33,938 nucleotides of DNA from the NCBI GenBank assembly GCA_015065685.1, contig SVPU01000016.1, positions 1 to 33,938 on the forward strand. The letters run 5' to 3'. The notes beneath the pieces are model-generated. The model worked only from the letters and a program-made list of their open reading frames with translations, was not told where the DNA came from and made no database searches. Source of the stretch: Oscillospiraceae bacterium. Lineage in GTDB: Bacteria; Bacillota; Clostridia; Oscillospirales; Acutalibacteraceae. A program made the position numbers and the translations under genes. The stretch's first letter is position 1. Each line of letters begins with the position of its first letter. Below are positions 26,462 to 33,938 of this stretch, in pieces.

Positions 26462-27163
26462 TTATGCCCATCTTCTCTTCTCAAGTGAGCGAACGCAGAG
26501 GAATAAGAACACTGCGATAATACTTAAGAAATAAATAATATTAGCCACCGAGAACACATTTGTTCCAAAGGTTTCAAAAACAGTCATAAACGCCGCTTTT
26601 TCAACAATCTTTGCCAACCATTCAATTTTAATCATACTAACAAAGCTGGTCATATAAATAACAAGAATGTTAATAACAAGGGAGAGAATTGCAGAAATTA
26701 CTGCGCTCTCTGTGAGAGATGAAACAAACATACCGATTGCAATGAGTGCGCCACCCAAAAGGCACATTCCAAGCAATGCGTAAATATAAGCCATAACATT
26801 AACGCTAACCATAGAAGCGATAATTATTTCAAAAATCACAGTTGGAACAAATCCAAGACCAAAAACCGCTAACGCAGCAAAGAATTTACCGAGAACAATT
26901 CCTGTTAGCTTTACGGGCGCTGTGAGAAGTGCCTGATCAACCTTTTGGCGTTTATCATCGCTCATAAGTCTCATTGTGAGAATCGGCATTGAAAAAACAA
27001 CAACACTCGCCATAGATAAAACAACACCAACGCTATCGGGTGAGCCTGCGCTGTAAACCGAAGCGAATGTAAGGCCGAGGAAGAAATAATAAGCGGCTAA
27101 AATTATGTAACCAATCGGTGTTGCAAAATAAGCTTTAAATTCTCTTTTAAATATAGCACTCAT
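26462..27163 (-). CDS. ABC-2 type permease (GldF-like)
   Basis: A 233-residue inner-membrane protein with six hydrophobic segments. It opens with the ABC-2 permease signature FKREFKAYFATPIGYIILA. The cytoplasmic segment RLMSDDKRQKVDQALLTAPVKL is the typical coupling loop of GldF/NosY-like permeases. It would form the membrane channel with the ATPase encoded just upstream. The ATG follows the ATPase stop codon directly (TAA ATG), and AAGGAGG lies inside the last ATPase codons, so the two are translationally coupled and likely made in equal amounts. What it moves is unknown. Confidence 0.88.
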   Translation of the reverse strand: MSAIFKREFKAYFATPIGYIILAAYYFFLGLTFASVYSAGSPDSVGVVLSMASVVVFSMPILTMRLMSDDKRQKVDQALLTAPVKLTGIVLGKFFAALAVFGLGFVPTVIFEIIIASMVSVNVMAYIYALLGMCLLGGALIAIGMFVSSLTESAVISAILSLVINILVIYMTSFVSMIKIEWLAKIVEKAAFMTVFETFGTNVFSVANIIYFLSIIAVFLFLCVRSLEKRRWA

Positions 27164-28216
27164 TTATTTTTCCTCCTTTTCGGTTTCTTCTTGCACCTTT
27201 GTCTCTTCGGTTTCGTTTTCTGCAGCCTCTTCTTGAGCTTTAGCCTCAGGCTCAATACCAAGAAGTCTTCTTGCCTCGTCATTATCGGCAGCTTCTGTAA
27301 GTCTTAAGAAAATCTGCTCAAGCGAAATCTTGTTGCTTGTGAGTGATAAGAGAGTTTTTCCTCTTGAAACAACCCTGTCAAACACAGCCGCACGAATATC
27401 TGCTGATTCTTCGGGCTCGATAAGGAAATCAAAGCTTCCCTCTTCCTTTTTGCCCAAAGAAATCACACTCTTCACACCCTTAACGGTTGAAAGTGTTTCG
27501 AGCATTTCTTTTTCACGGCAAACAATTCTTGCAACCAAGGACCTATCGCTTGAAAGCTTATTAGAAAGGTTTTCTTCAAGGTCATCAGCCACAATCTGTC
27601 CCTTATTTATAATAATTACTCTCTTACAAACCGCCTGAATTTCAGAAAGAATGTGGGAAGAAAGAATTATTGTGTGGTTTTGACCGAGTCTTGAAATAAG
27701 GTTTCTGATTTCAATAATCTGTTTGGGGTCAAGACCAACGGTTGGCTCATCAAGAATAAGCACATCGGGGTTACCGATGAGCGCCTGAGCAAAACCAACT
27801 CTTTGCCTATAACCTTTTGAAAGGTTTTTGATAAGCCTGTTCTGAACATTATCAATTTTAACAAGCTTTAAGATTTCATCAATATGCGGTCCTTTAGGGA
27901 ACTTAACCTTTTTAAGGTCATAGATAAAGTTAAGATATTCCCTCACCTTCATATCCACATAAAGTGGTGGAATTTCGGGCAAATAACCAATTCTTTTCTT
28001 TGCCTCTTCGGGATATTCCGCAATATCAAAGCCATCAATAGTAACGGTACCCTGTGTCATAGAAAGGTAACCCGTTAAAATGTTCATTATTGTGGATTTA
28101 CCCGCACCGTTAGGTCCCAAAAATCCGATAACTTCACCCTTCTCGATGTTGAAGCTGACATTTTCAACCGCAAGATGAGTACCGTACCTTTTACTGAGTC
28201 CGGTAACATTAATCAT
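27164..28216 (-). CDS. ABC transporter ATP-binding protein (GldA-like)
   Basis: A 350-residue cytoplasmic ATPase. Walker A is GPNGAGKST (residues ~34-42), the Q-loop region is YLPEIPPLYVDMKVREYL, the signature LSKGYRQRVGFAQAL, and Walker B ILILDEPTVGLDP with the switch His in SSHIL. The form LSKGYRQR is the GldA/CcmA subclass, which partners ABC-2 permeases. After the regulatory C-terminal domain, the last ~30 residues are a highly acidic tail rich in Glu and Ala (EEAAENETEETKVQ region). That tail carries the ribosome binding site of the next gene. TTTGGAGGAAT precedes the ATG. It is the first gene of the four-gene cassette, 82 bases after the EamA gene. Confidence 0.92.
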   Translation of the reverse strand: MINVTGLSKRYGTHLAVENVSFNIEKGEVIGFLGPNGAGKSTIMNILTGYLSMTQGTVTIDGFDIAEYPEEAKKRIGYLPEIPPLYVDMKVREYLNFIYDLKKVKFPKGPHIDEILKLVKIDNVQNRLIKNLSKGYRQRVGFAQALIGNPDVLILDEPTVGLDPKQIIEIRNLISRLGQNHTIILSSHILSEIQAVCKRVIIINKGQIVADDLEENLSNKLSSDRSLVARIVCREKEMLETLSTVKGVKSVISLGKKEEGSFDFLIEPEESADIRAAVFDRVVSRGKTLLSLTSNKISLEQIFLRLTEAADNDEARRLLGIEPEAKAQEEAAENETEETKVQEETEKEEK

Positions 28217-28287
28217 TTTTATTCCTCCAAAAGCTTTAAACTTTTAATATATCAAACATATAATACCAAAAAACAAAACAAAAAAAT

Positions 28288-28302
28288 TTAACATTTTGTT
28301 AA
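28288..28302 (-). terminator. Weak candidate terminator after the EamA gene
   Basis: On the minus strand TTAACA (28302-28297) pairs with TGTTAA (28293-28288), followed by a T-rich run (ATTTTTTTGTTTTG). The stem is only 6 bp and overlaps the stop codon, so readthrough into the ABC cassette is likely. A possible TG-extended -10 (TATATT) lies further on, before the ATPase gene. Confidence 0.35.
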
Positions 28303-29231
28303 TTTTGAGTTTTTTGTGTTTTAGAAAATTCGGGCAGCTGCGCCAAAATAATAGCCGCAAAAACAAGCAAACAACCAAATATTTCCTTTGGACTTAATTT
28401 GTTCCCCAAGATAACCCAGCCGCCAAGGGCTGCAAAAACACTCTCAAGGCTCATTGAAATAGAGGCCACTGCGGGCTCTGCATATTTTTGGCCGATAATC
28501 TGCAGAGTGTATCCCACTCCGCTTGACATTATACCGAGATAAACAATCGGCAAAGCCGCAGAGAGAATATTATCAATATCCAACGCTTTCCACTCAAAAA
28601 TAAATGAAAGCACGAGCGACACTACCGCAGTTACCAAAAACTGCATAACCGAAAGCTTTATTCCACCCACAAAGCCAACATATTTATCAATAAAAATAAT
28701 ATGGAAGGTGAATCCTAAAGCACAAACGAGCATTAAAATATCGCCCAAATATATCTCTTCAAAGCTTCCCGAAAAGCAGAGCATATAAACGCCCAAAAGT
28801 GCCACTAAAACGCTCAACCACACAAGCAGGTTGGCTTTTTTGCCAATAAAAATTGAAACTATGGGCACTAAAATCACATAAAGTGAGGTTAAAAACCCCG
28901 CCCTTGCTTCACTTGCAACACCATTCGGGTATGCCGCTATTCCAAACATTTGAAAGTTTGCCGAAAAAGAAAGCAGCAAACCACAAAGTAATCCGCCAAT
29001 TAAAAACTTCTTTAAATCTGCTTTTTCTCTTGGAAAAAATGTTTCATTTTTCTTTCTGCCGAAAACAAGAAACAACACATAAAGTGCCGCTGCGGCAATA
29101 AACGACCGCAAGGCGTTAATCATAAACGAGGGCACCAAATCTGCCGCCTGACTTTGTGCGGTGAATGCAAGTCCCCACACGAGCGCCGCCGTGCAGAGAA
29201 TTGCGCTTCCCTTTAAATTATTAAACTTCAT
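28299..29231 (-). CDS. DMT superfamily (EamA) transporter
   Basis: A 310-residue inner-membrane protein with ten hydrophobic helices arranged as two EamA repeats. The N-terminus KGSAILCTAALVWGLAFTAQ carries the usual WG motif of helix 1. Further landmarks are the EARAGFLTSLYVILVPIVS segment and, in the second repeat, PAVASISMSLESVFAALGGW with the conserved Glu. Members export or import amino acids, vitamins or other metabolites; the substrate cannot be told from sequence. The gene starts 20 bases after tex and is probably the last gene of the NSS-tex-EamA operon. The ribosome binding site (AAGAGTGA) is weak, so translation may depend partly on coupling. Confidence 0.9.
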   Translation of the reverse strand: MKFNNLKGSAILCTAALVWGLAFTAQSQAADLVPSFMINALRSFIAAAALYVLFLVFGRKKNETFFPREKADLKKFLIGGLLCGLLLSFSANFQMFGIAAYPNGVASEARAGFLTSLYVILVPIVSIFIGKKANLLVWLSVLVALLGVYMLCFSGSFEEIYLGDILMLVCALGFTFHIIFIDKYVGFVGGIKLSVMQFLVTAVVSLVLSFIFEWKALDIDNILSAALPIVYLGIMSSGVGYTLQIIGQKYAEPAVASISMSLESVFAALGGWVILGNKLSPKEIFGCLLVFAAIILAQLPEFSKTQKTQN

Positions 29232-29251
29232 TAAAATTCACTCTTTGAAAC

Positions 29252-31399
29252 CTAGATTTCCTTTATACTAAGCGATATGCGCTTTTTAGGCACATCCACC
29301 GAAAGCACGTAAACATCCACAATATCTCCAACCTTTAAAACCTCGCTGGGATGTTTTATAAATCGGTCGCAGATGCGCGAAATGTGCACAAGACCATCCT
29401 GATGAACACCGATATCCACAAAGGCACCAAAATCAATAACATTTCTAACCGTGCCTTTAAGCTTCATTCCTTCCTTTAGGTCTTCCATAGACATAATCTC
29501 TTGTCTTAGCATTGGCGGCGGTAATTCATCACGCGGGTCTCTGCCTGGTCTCTCAAGTTCTTTAACGATATCTTCAAGGGTTGGAACACCTATTCCCAAC
29601 TCCAAGGCAGTTTGTTCCGTTCCCCGTGCGGTAACCCTTTCTGAAATGTTTGCCGCCGTTCCGAGCTTTAAATCCTTATCAGAATAATCGCAAAGCTTTA
29701 ATAGCTTCTTTGCGGCATCATAGCTCTCAGGGTGAACCGAGGTGTTATCAAGAACATTTTTGCCATCAGATATTTTAAGGAATCCCGCACACTGTTCAAA
29801 TGCCTTAGGTCCTAATTTTGAAACCTTTTTAAGCTCTGTTCGTGCGGTGAATTTACCGTTTTCTTCACGGTAAGCCACAATATTTTTAGCAAGCGCACCG
29901 CCTATTCCCGCAACGCGAGAAAGCAACTGAACAGATGCGGTATTAAGGTCAACTCCCACCGAGTTAACACAATTTTCAACCACACCGTCAAGCGCAGAGT
30001 TAAGTTGTGAGGGTGGCATATCGTGCTGATATTGCCCAACGCCTATTGCTTTGGGCTCAATCTTCACAAGCTCAGCCAACGGGTCTTGCAGGCGCCGTGC
30101 TATTGAAACGGCACTTCTTAGCGAAACATCAAATTCGGGGAATTCCTCTGCCGCAAGCTTTGAAGCCGAATAAACACTTGCTCCTGCCTCGCTTACAACC
30201 ATATAAGAAATTCCCGTGCCAAGCTCTTTTATAACCTCAGCCGCAAAGCACTCGGTTTCGTGGCTTGCCGTTCCGTTACCGATTGCAAAAACCTCTACGC
30301 CATGCTTCTTAACCATATTTTTAATTATAGCTTTTGCTTCTTCCACTCTGGGCTTTGGTGGAACGGGATATATAACACCCGTATCCAAAACCTTGCCCGT
30401 GCCATCAACAACAGCAACCTTACAACCCGTTCTGTAGCCCGGGTCTAAGCCTAAGGTTACCTTGTCCTTCACGGGTGGCTGCATGAGAAGCTGCTTTAAA
30501 TTAGTTGAGAAAACCTTTATTGCAGAGGTGGATGCTCTATCGGTAAGCTCCGAACGAATTTCCCTCTCAATAGATGGGAAAATAAGTCTTTGATATGCAT
30601 CCTCCGCCGCAGACCTTACGGTTTCAGTAGCAGCAGAGCCTTCTTTTATGTGGTTTTTCGATATAATAAACATTGCTTTTTCTATATCAAAATCCACCGA
30701 AACCTTTAAAAGCTCTTCCTTTTCGCCGCGGTTTATTGCGAGAATTCTGTGGTCGGGTATCTTGGAAATGGGCTCGCTATAATCGGCATACATTTCATAA
30801 ACGCCAATATCCTCAGCCGCAGCCTTAACCGTTAAAATTCCGTGAGCCGAGCAAACAAATCTCATTCTCTTTCTGATATCGGCATCATCGGAAATTATTT
30901 CGGCAATAATATCCATTGCACCCTGCAATGCATCCTTTGCAGTTTCAACGCCAAGTTCTTGGTTTACATAATCTTCCGCTAAGACTATTGGCTCGCCGCA
31001 ATCTGCCGCCTGATCATAAATAATTTTAGCTAAAGGCTCAAGACCTTTTTCCTTCGCTACCGATGCCCTTGTTTTTCTCTTTTTCTTGAAAGGTCTGTAA
31101 ATATCATCAAGCTCTGTTAGGGTTGAAGCGTTATCAATAGCCAAAACGAGCTCTTCGGTTAAAGCACCCTGCTCTTCTATTGATTTCTTTATTTTTTCTC
31201 TTGTTTCCTCCATATTGCGAAGATAAGAAAGTCGATCGTTCAATTCTCTTAAAATCTGGTCATCAAGAGAGCCTGTTGCCTCTTTTCTATATCTCGCAAT
31301 AAAGGGTATTGTATTCCCCTCGTCAATAAGCTTTACTGTATTTTCAACCTGAAAAGTTTTTAGAGAAAACTCATCGGTAAGCGTTTTAATAATATCCAT
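29252..31399 (-). CDS. tex: Tex-family RNA-binding transcription accessory protein
   Basis: A 715-residue cytoplasmic protein with the full Tex layout: an N-terminal helical domain (FIARYRKEATGSLDD near residue 32, typical of Tex), a YqgF/RNase-H-like domain (about 320-425, TLGLDPGYRTGCKVAVVD), tandem helix-hairpin-helix motifs (about 490-560, SRVAGIGGALAKNIVAYRE) and a C-terminal S1 RNA-binding domain (about 640-712, GTVRNVIDFGAFVDIGVHQD). Tex binds nucleic acid and RNA polymerase-associated transcripts and affects stress tolerance and toxin expression in several species. Length is normal. AAGAGG precedes the ATG. It lies 14 bases after the transporter gene and 20 bases before the EamA gene, so all three share one message. 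Confidence 0.96.
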   Translation of the reverse strand: MDIIKTLTDEFSLKTFQVENTVKLIDEGNTIPFIARYRKEATGSLDDQILRELNDRLSYLRNMEETREKIKKSIEEQGALTEELVLAIDNASTLTELDDIYRPFKKKRKTRASVAKEKGLEPLAKIIYDQAADCGEPIVLAEDYVNQELGVETAKDALQGAMDIIAEIISDDADIRKRMRFVCSAHGILTVKAAAEDIGVYEMYADYSEPISKIPDHRILAINRGEKEELLKVSVDFDIEKAMFIISKNHIKEGSAATETVRSAAEDAYQRLIFPSIEREIRSELTDRASTSAIKVFSTNLKQLLMQPPVKDKVTLGLDPGYRTGCKVAVVDGTGKVLDTGVIYPVPPKPRVEEAKAIIKNMVKKHGVEVFAIGNGTASHETECFAAEVIKELGTGISYMVVSEAGASVYSASKLAAEEFPEFDVSLRSAVSIARRLQDPLAELVKIEPKAIGVGQYQHDMPPSQLNSALDGVVENCVNSVGVDLNTASVQLLSRVAGIGGALAKNIVAYREENGKFTARTELKKVSKLGPKAFEQCAGFLKISDGKNVLDNTSVHPESYDAAKKLLKLCDYSDKDLKLGTAANISERVTARGTEQTALELGIGVPTLEDIVKELERPGRDPRDELPPPMLRQEIMSMEDLKEGMKLKGTVRNVIDFGAFVDIGVHQDGLVHISRICDRFIKHPSEVLKVGDIVDVYVLSVDVPKKRISLSIKEI

Positions 31400-31413
31400 T
31401 AATAAACCTCTTA

Positions 31414-32769
31414 TTAAACCTTAATAACTCCCAATCCCTCTAAAACAGAGAAAATAAGAATACCTACTATGAAAATAGGAGCAACATATTTAATAATAAC
31501 TGTAAACATTTTCTTAGCAGTGAATTTTCCTGTTAATTCAATCTCTTCGATAATTGCTTGAGGCTTAATAACATAACCCACGAAAATACAGGTAAGCAAT
31601 GCAACTATCGGCATAATAACGCTGTTGCTTGCAAAATCAAATACTCCGAGAATATCAAAATTTGCAATTTTAATATGACTCCACAAGCCGTTTCCTAACG
31701 AAGAAGGAATACCTAACGCCACGCTTCCTGCAAACACAATACCGCAAATTGTTTTTCTGCCGAGCTTTGTTTTATCCTTGATAATTGAAACAACGGTTTC
31801 CATAAGTGAGATAGAAGATGTGAGTGCTGCAAAGAAAACCATAACAAAGAACAAAAGACCGATAACTGGTCCGCCGGTCATAGAATCAAATACCTTGGGA
31901 AGAGTTATAAACATAAGTCCTGCGCCCTTGCTGAGTACTTCGGGGTCTCCGCCCGAGAAGGCAAACACAGCGGGGATAATCATAAGGCCTGCAAGAAAAG
32001 CAATTCCGGTATCAAACAACTCAATCTGTCTTACAGAGGATTCAAGCTTGATATCCTTTTTCATATAAGAGCCGTAGGTAATCATAATACCCATAGCGAG
32101 CGACATTGAATAAAAAAGCTGACCCATTGCCGCTAAAACGGTGGTGGCAGAGAAATGTGAGAAATCAGGCTTAATATAATAGATAAGACCATCAATAGCG
32201 CCCGGCATAAACAAACCATAAATCGCAATTATAACTGTGAGTATTGCCAGAATAGGCATCATCCATTTGCTAACTCGCTCTATTCCCTTTTCAACACCGA
32301 AAAGCACTATCAAAGCAGTAATGCCGATAAACAGCAAGAACCAACCAACAGGCTCAATAGGTGAGGAAATGAAGCCGCCGAAAAAGCTGTCATCCGCAGC
32401 GGCGTGAGCTTGTCCCGAAATGTAAACACTGATATATTTTGTTACCCATCCGCCGATAACCGAATAATAAGGCAAAATAATCATCGGAACGATTGATGCT
32501 AACCAACCAACAAACCCAAATCTTTTGTCCAGCGCCTTATAAGCACCGATTGCGCTAAGACCTGTTTTTCTGCCTATCGCAACCTCAGCACACATAAGCA
32601 CAAAGCCAAATGTAACTGCCAATGCAATATAAACCAGCAAAAAGATACCGCCGCCGTATTTAGCTGCAAGATACGGAAAACGCCATATATTTCCGAGTCC
32701 CACAGCAGAGCCTGCCGCCGCTAAGACAAAACCGATTTTTCCTGTAAAATTACTTCTTTTTTCACTCAT
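31414..32769 (-). CDS. Sodium-dependent transporter, NSS (SNF) family
   Basis: A 451-residue inner-membrane symporter with eleven or so hydrophobic helices. The N-terminal GKIGFVLAAAGSAVGLGNIW and RFPYLAAKYGGGIFLLVY form helix 1, the sodium- and substrate-binding segment of LeuT-like proteins. Helix 6 (VLAAMGQLFYSMSLAMGIM) and helix 8 (MVFFAALTSSISLMETV) also match. Such proteins take up amino acids or related compounds with sodium; ligand unknown. The start at 32769 is an ATG behind AGGTGG; a GTG 9 bases upstream begins inside that site. It is the first gene of the operon with tex and the EamA transporter, driven by the promoter at 32821-32849. Confidence 0.94.
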   Translation of the reverse strand: MSEKRSNFTGKIGFVLAAAGSAVGLGNIWRFPYLAAKYGGGIFLLVYIALAVTFGFVLMCAEVAIGRKTGLSAIGAYKALDKRFGFVGWLASIVPMIILPYYSVIGGWVTKYISVYISGQAHAAADDSFFGGFISSPIEPVGWFLLFIGITALIVLFGVEKGIERVSKWMMPILAILTVIIAIYGLFMPGAIDGLIYYIKPDFSHFSATTVLAAMGQLFYSMSLAMGIMITYGSYMKKDIKLESSVRQIELFDTGIAFLAGLMIIPAVFAFSGGDPEVLSKGAGLMFITLPKVFDSMTGGPVIGLLFFVMVFFAALTSSISLMETVVSIIKDKTKLGRKTICGIVFAGSVALGIPSSLGNGLWSHIKIANFDILGVFDFASNSVIMPIVALLTCIFVGYVIKPQAIIEEIELTGKFTAKKMFTVIIKYVAPIFIVGILIFSVLEGLGVIKV

Positions 32770-32820
32770 ATTAACCACCTACTTAATTATTTAATAATCA
32801 ATTATTATACAACTTTCTAT

Positions 32821-32849
32821 ATTATATCAGTTATTCATAAAAAGGTCAA
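32821..32849 (-). promoter_or_regulatory. Sigma-A promoter of the NSS-tex-EamA operon
   Basis: On the minus strand: TTGACC (32849-32844), 17-base spacer, TATAAT (32826-32821) with TG extended -10. The leader contains an AT-rich 7-bp hairpin (TAATAAT / ATTATTA). Confidence 0.88.
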
Positions 32850-32891
32850 ATAAAAATACTGCTTTTTACATAGTTTTTGAATAAAAAAATC

Positions 32892-32920
32892 TTGCAAAAA
32901 TTTCTTTTCCAATATATAAT
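32892..32920 (+). promoter_or_regulatory. Sigma-A promoter of the right-hand EamA-like gene
   Basis: TTGCAA (32892-32897), 17-base spacer, TATAAT (32915-32920), back to back with the promoter at 32821-32849. Transcription would start near 32927, 34 bases before the ATG. Confidence 0.85.
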
Positions 32921-32960
32921 GAACGGGTTATAAAAAATTATATCGAAAGTAGTGATTTTT

Positions 32961-33815
32961 ATGGTTAATTCACTTCTCATAATTTCGATTGTAATCGCCA
33001 TAGCAATTCAGTACACAAGCCAAAAAATATATAGCCAAAAATTAAACGGTAAAGGTGTTTTGTGTTTTAGTGCATTAGCGTGTGCGGTTGCGGCAATTTT
33101 CTTTATGTGCCAAATAAAATTACCTCTTAATTTTGATGTTGCGCTTATCCCCTATTGTGTTCTTTTTGCATTGGGTTTTGGAAGTACGGTTTTATTTTCC
33201 GTTTTAGCAATTGCAAACGGTCCGCTTTCCCTAACCACACTTATAAGTTCTTACTCGCTAATTATTCCCGCCCTATACGGACTGATATTTTTAAACGAAA
33301 AGGTAAGTTTCTTTTTAATAATCGGTTTTCTTTTCTTGTTCGTTAGTTTATACCTAATCAATTACACTAAAGGCGATAATAAAATCAATTTAAAATGGCT
33401 TTTATATGTTGCTTTAACCTTTTTCGGAAACGGTCTTTGTTCCAGCACACAAAAAGTGCAACAAATAAATTTCAGCGGCGGCTATAAAGGAGAATTTATG
33501 GCGGTTTCGCTTATAATTATAGTCCTCGCATTGTTTATAATCATTTTATTTAAAGAAAAGCAAGATATTAAAATATCCGTCAAAAAGGGTATTATTCCCA
33601 TTGTTGTTTACGGTTTGGCAAACGGATTTGTAAATTTATTGGTTATGGTTTTATCCAACAAAATGTCGGCTTCGGTTATGTTCCCGTTAGTTTCGGCAGG
33701 AAGTATCACTTTAACATACATAATTTCCCGTGTTATTTATAAAGAAACCTTAAGCAAAATGCAAAACATAGGTTTTGTTTTAGGTCTGGCTTCAATAGTG
33801 TTTTTAAATTTATAA
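32961..33815 (+). CDS. EamA/DMT-like transporter
   Basis: A 284-residue inner-membrane protein with about ten hydrophobic helices in two halves. It has the short cytoplasmic loop between halves (YTKGDNKINLKW) and the end-of-half pattern with LIFLNEKVSFFLIIGFLFL and, in the second half, VIYKETLSKMQNIGFVLGL; the Glu-Lys/Glu-Thr turns before the last helix of each half are typical of EamA and small-multidrug-type relatives. Substrate unknown. The start at 32961 is an ATG; GTG at 32952 is open too, but lies inside the weak AGTAGTGAT ribosome binding site. The low GC of this gene compared with rpoBC is visible by eye. It is a single-gene unit; hairpins follow at 33821. Confidence 0.85.
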   Translation: MVNSLLIISIVIAIAIQYTSQKIYSQKLNGKGVLCFSALACAVAAIFFMCQIKLPLNFDVALIPYCVLFALGFGSTVLFSVLAIANGPLSLTTLISSYSLIIPALYGLIFLNEKVSFFLIIGFLFLFVSLYLINYTKGDNKINLKWLLYVALTFFGNGLCSSTQKVQQINFSGGYKGEFMAVSLIIIVLALFIIILFKEKQDIKISVKKGIIPIVVYGLANGFVNLLVMVLSNKMSASVMFPLVSAGSITLTYIISRVIYKETLSKMQNIGFVLGLASIVFLNL

Positions 33816-33820
33816 TCATA

Positions 33821-33892
33821 ACCACTAGTAAACTAGTGGTATGCACAGCCCCTATAAGGGGCGCCTACTGGCTAGGTCCCTAAAAGGGACCT
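33821..33892 (+). repeat. Three successive perfect hairpins at the right edge, possible IS200/IS605-type element end
   Basis: Hairpin 1: ACCACTAGT / ACTAGTGGT (33821-33829, 33832-33840). Hairpin 2: GCCCC / GGGGC (33848-33852, 33858-33862). Hairpin 3: AGGTCCC / GGGACCT (33874-33880, 33886-33892). None has a T-run, so only the first could act as a terminator, and poorly. Compact subterminal hairpins are typical of IS200/IS605 elements and related repeats, but no transposase is visible before the window ends, so the identity is inference. Confidence 0.45.
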
Positions 33893-33938
33893 CGAAAGTT
33901 TGACAACGCATTACCATCTCGGGCAGCCGCTCACGTGC

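Noticed and set aside
1-33938. CRISPR arrays, tRNA and rRNA genes
   Set aside because: No regularly spaced direct repeats, no cloverleaf with a GTTCRAATC-type T-loop and no rRNA-like stretch were seen in the spacers.

Overview
The window looks like a chromosomal segment of a low-GC Gram-positive anaerobe (Bacillota, class Clostridia, probably near Oscillospirales/Ruminococcaceae). The support is AT-rich intergenic DNA, AAGGAGG-type ribosome binding sites before nearly every gene, consensus TTGACA-N17-TATAAT promoters, and the gene families present: CarD regulator, BMP nucleoside transporter, DUF3892, a Gld-like ABC cassette with DUF4340, and bacterial NSS transporters. The genus assignment is inference. 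No CRISPR array, rRNA, tRNA or phage module was found.

Layout. (1) 1-3350, small accessory genes: the C-terminal end of a protein with a topoisomerase-type zinc ribbon (probably a NERD protein, cut by the window edge), a frameshifted isoprenylcysteine-methyltransferase-like membrane protein, a FAD oxidoreductase fused to a Rieske domain, a DUF3892 protein on a divergent overlapping promoter, and a small membrane protein. (2) 3400-7610, plus strand: malQ and a GH94-like inverting phosphorylase, a two-gene cytoplasmic glucan operon. (3) 7620-15290, minus strand: rpoB-rpoC as a stand-alone two-gene unit with its own strong promoter. (4) 15330-15980: a CarD-family regulator with a 5'-terminal stem-loop leader. 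(5) 15986-21695: a purine salvage operon, xpt-bmp-nupO-nupP-nupQ, read from a consensus promoter and without a purine riboswitch. (6) 21747-23294: an FAD-dependent dehydrogenase whose promoter fires straight into a terminator-like hairpin. (7) 23297-28216: an ABC ATPase, ABC-2 permease, GldG-like protein and DUF4340 protein, tightly coupled. (8) 28299-32849: an NSS sodium symporter, tex and an EamA transporter as one operon. (9) 32892-33815: a second EamA-like transporter, divergent. (10) 33816-33938: three compact hairpins in a row at the right edge, probably the end of a small mobile element.

How the genes work together. The window mixes core functions (RNA polymerase beta and beta', CarD, Tex) with nutrient acquisition (nucleosides, amino acid or other sodium-coupled substrates, glucans). 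The least understood parts are the Gld-like ABC/DUF4340 cassette, the phosphorylase paired with MalQ, the two leaders that start directly with a hairpin, and the hairpin cluster at the right edge. I saw no wholly new multi-gene system; these are the best leads. No gene-free stretch exceeds 300 bases. The longest are about 260 bases upstream of rpoB (promoter plus a terminator), about 190 between the two divergent transporter genes 31414-32769 and 32961-33815 (two promoters), and 158 at 333-490 (one terminator, otherwise nothing recognised).
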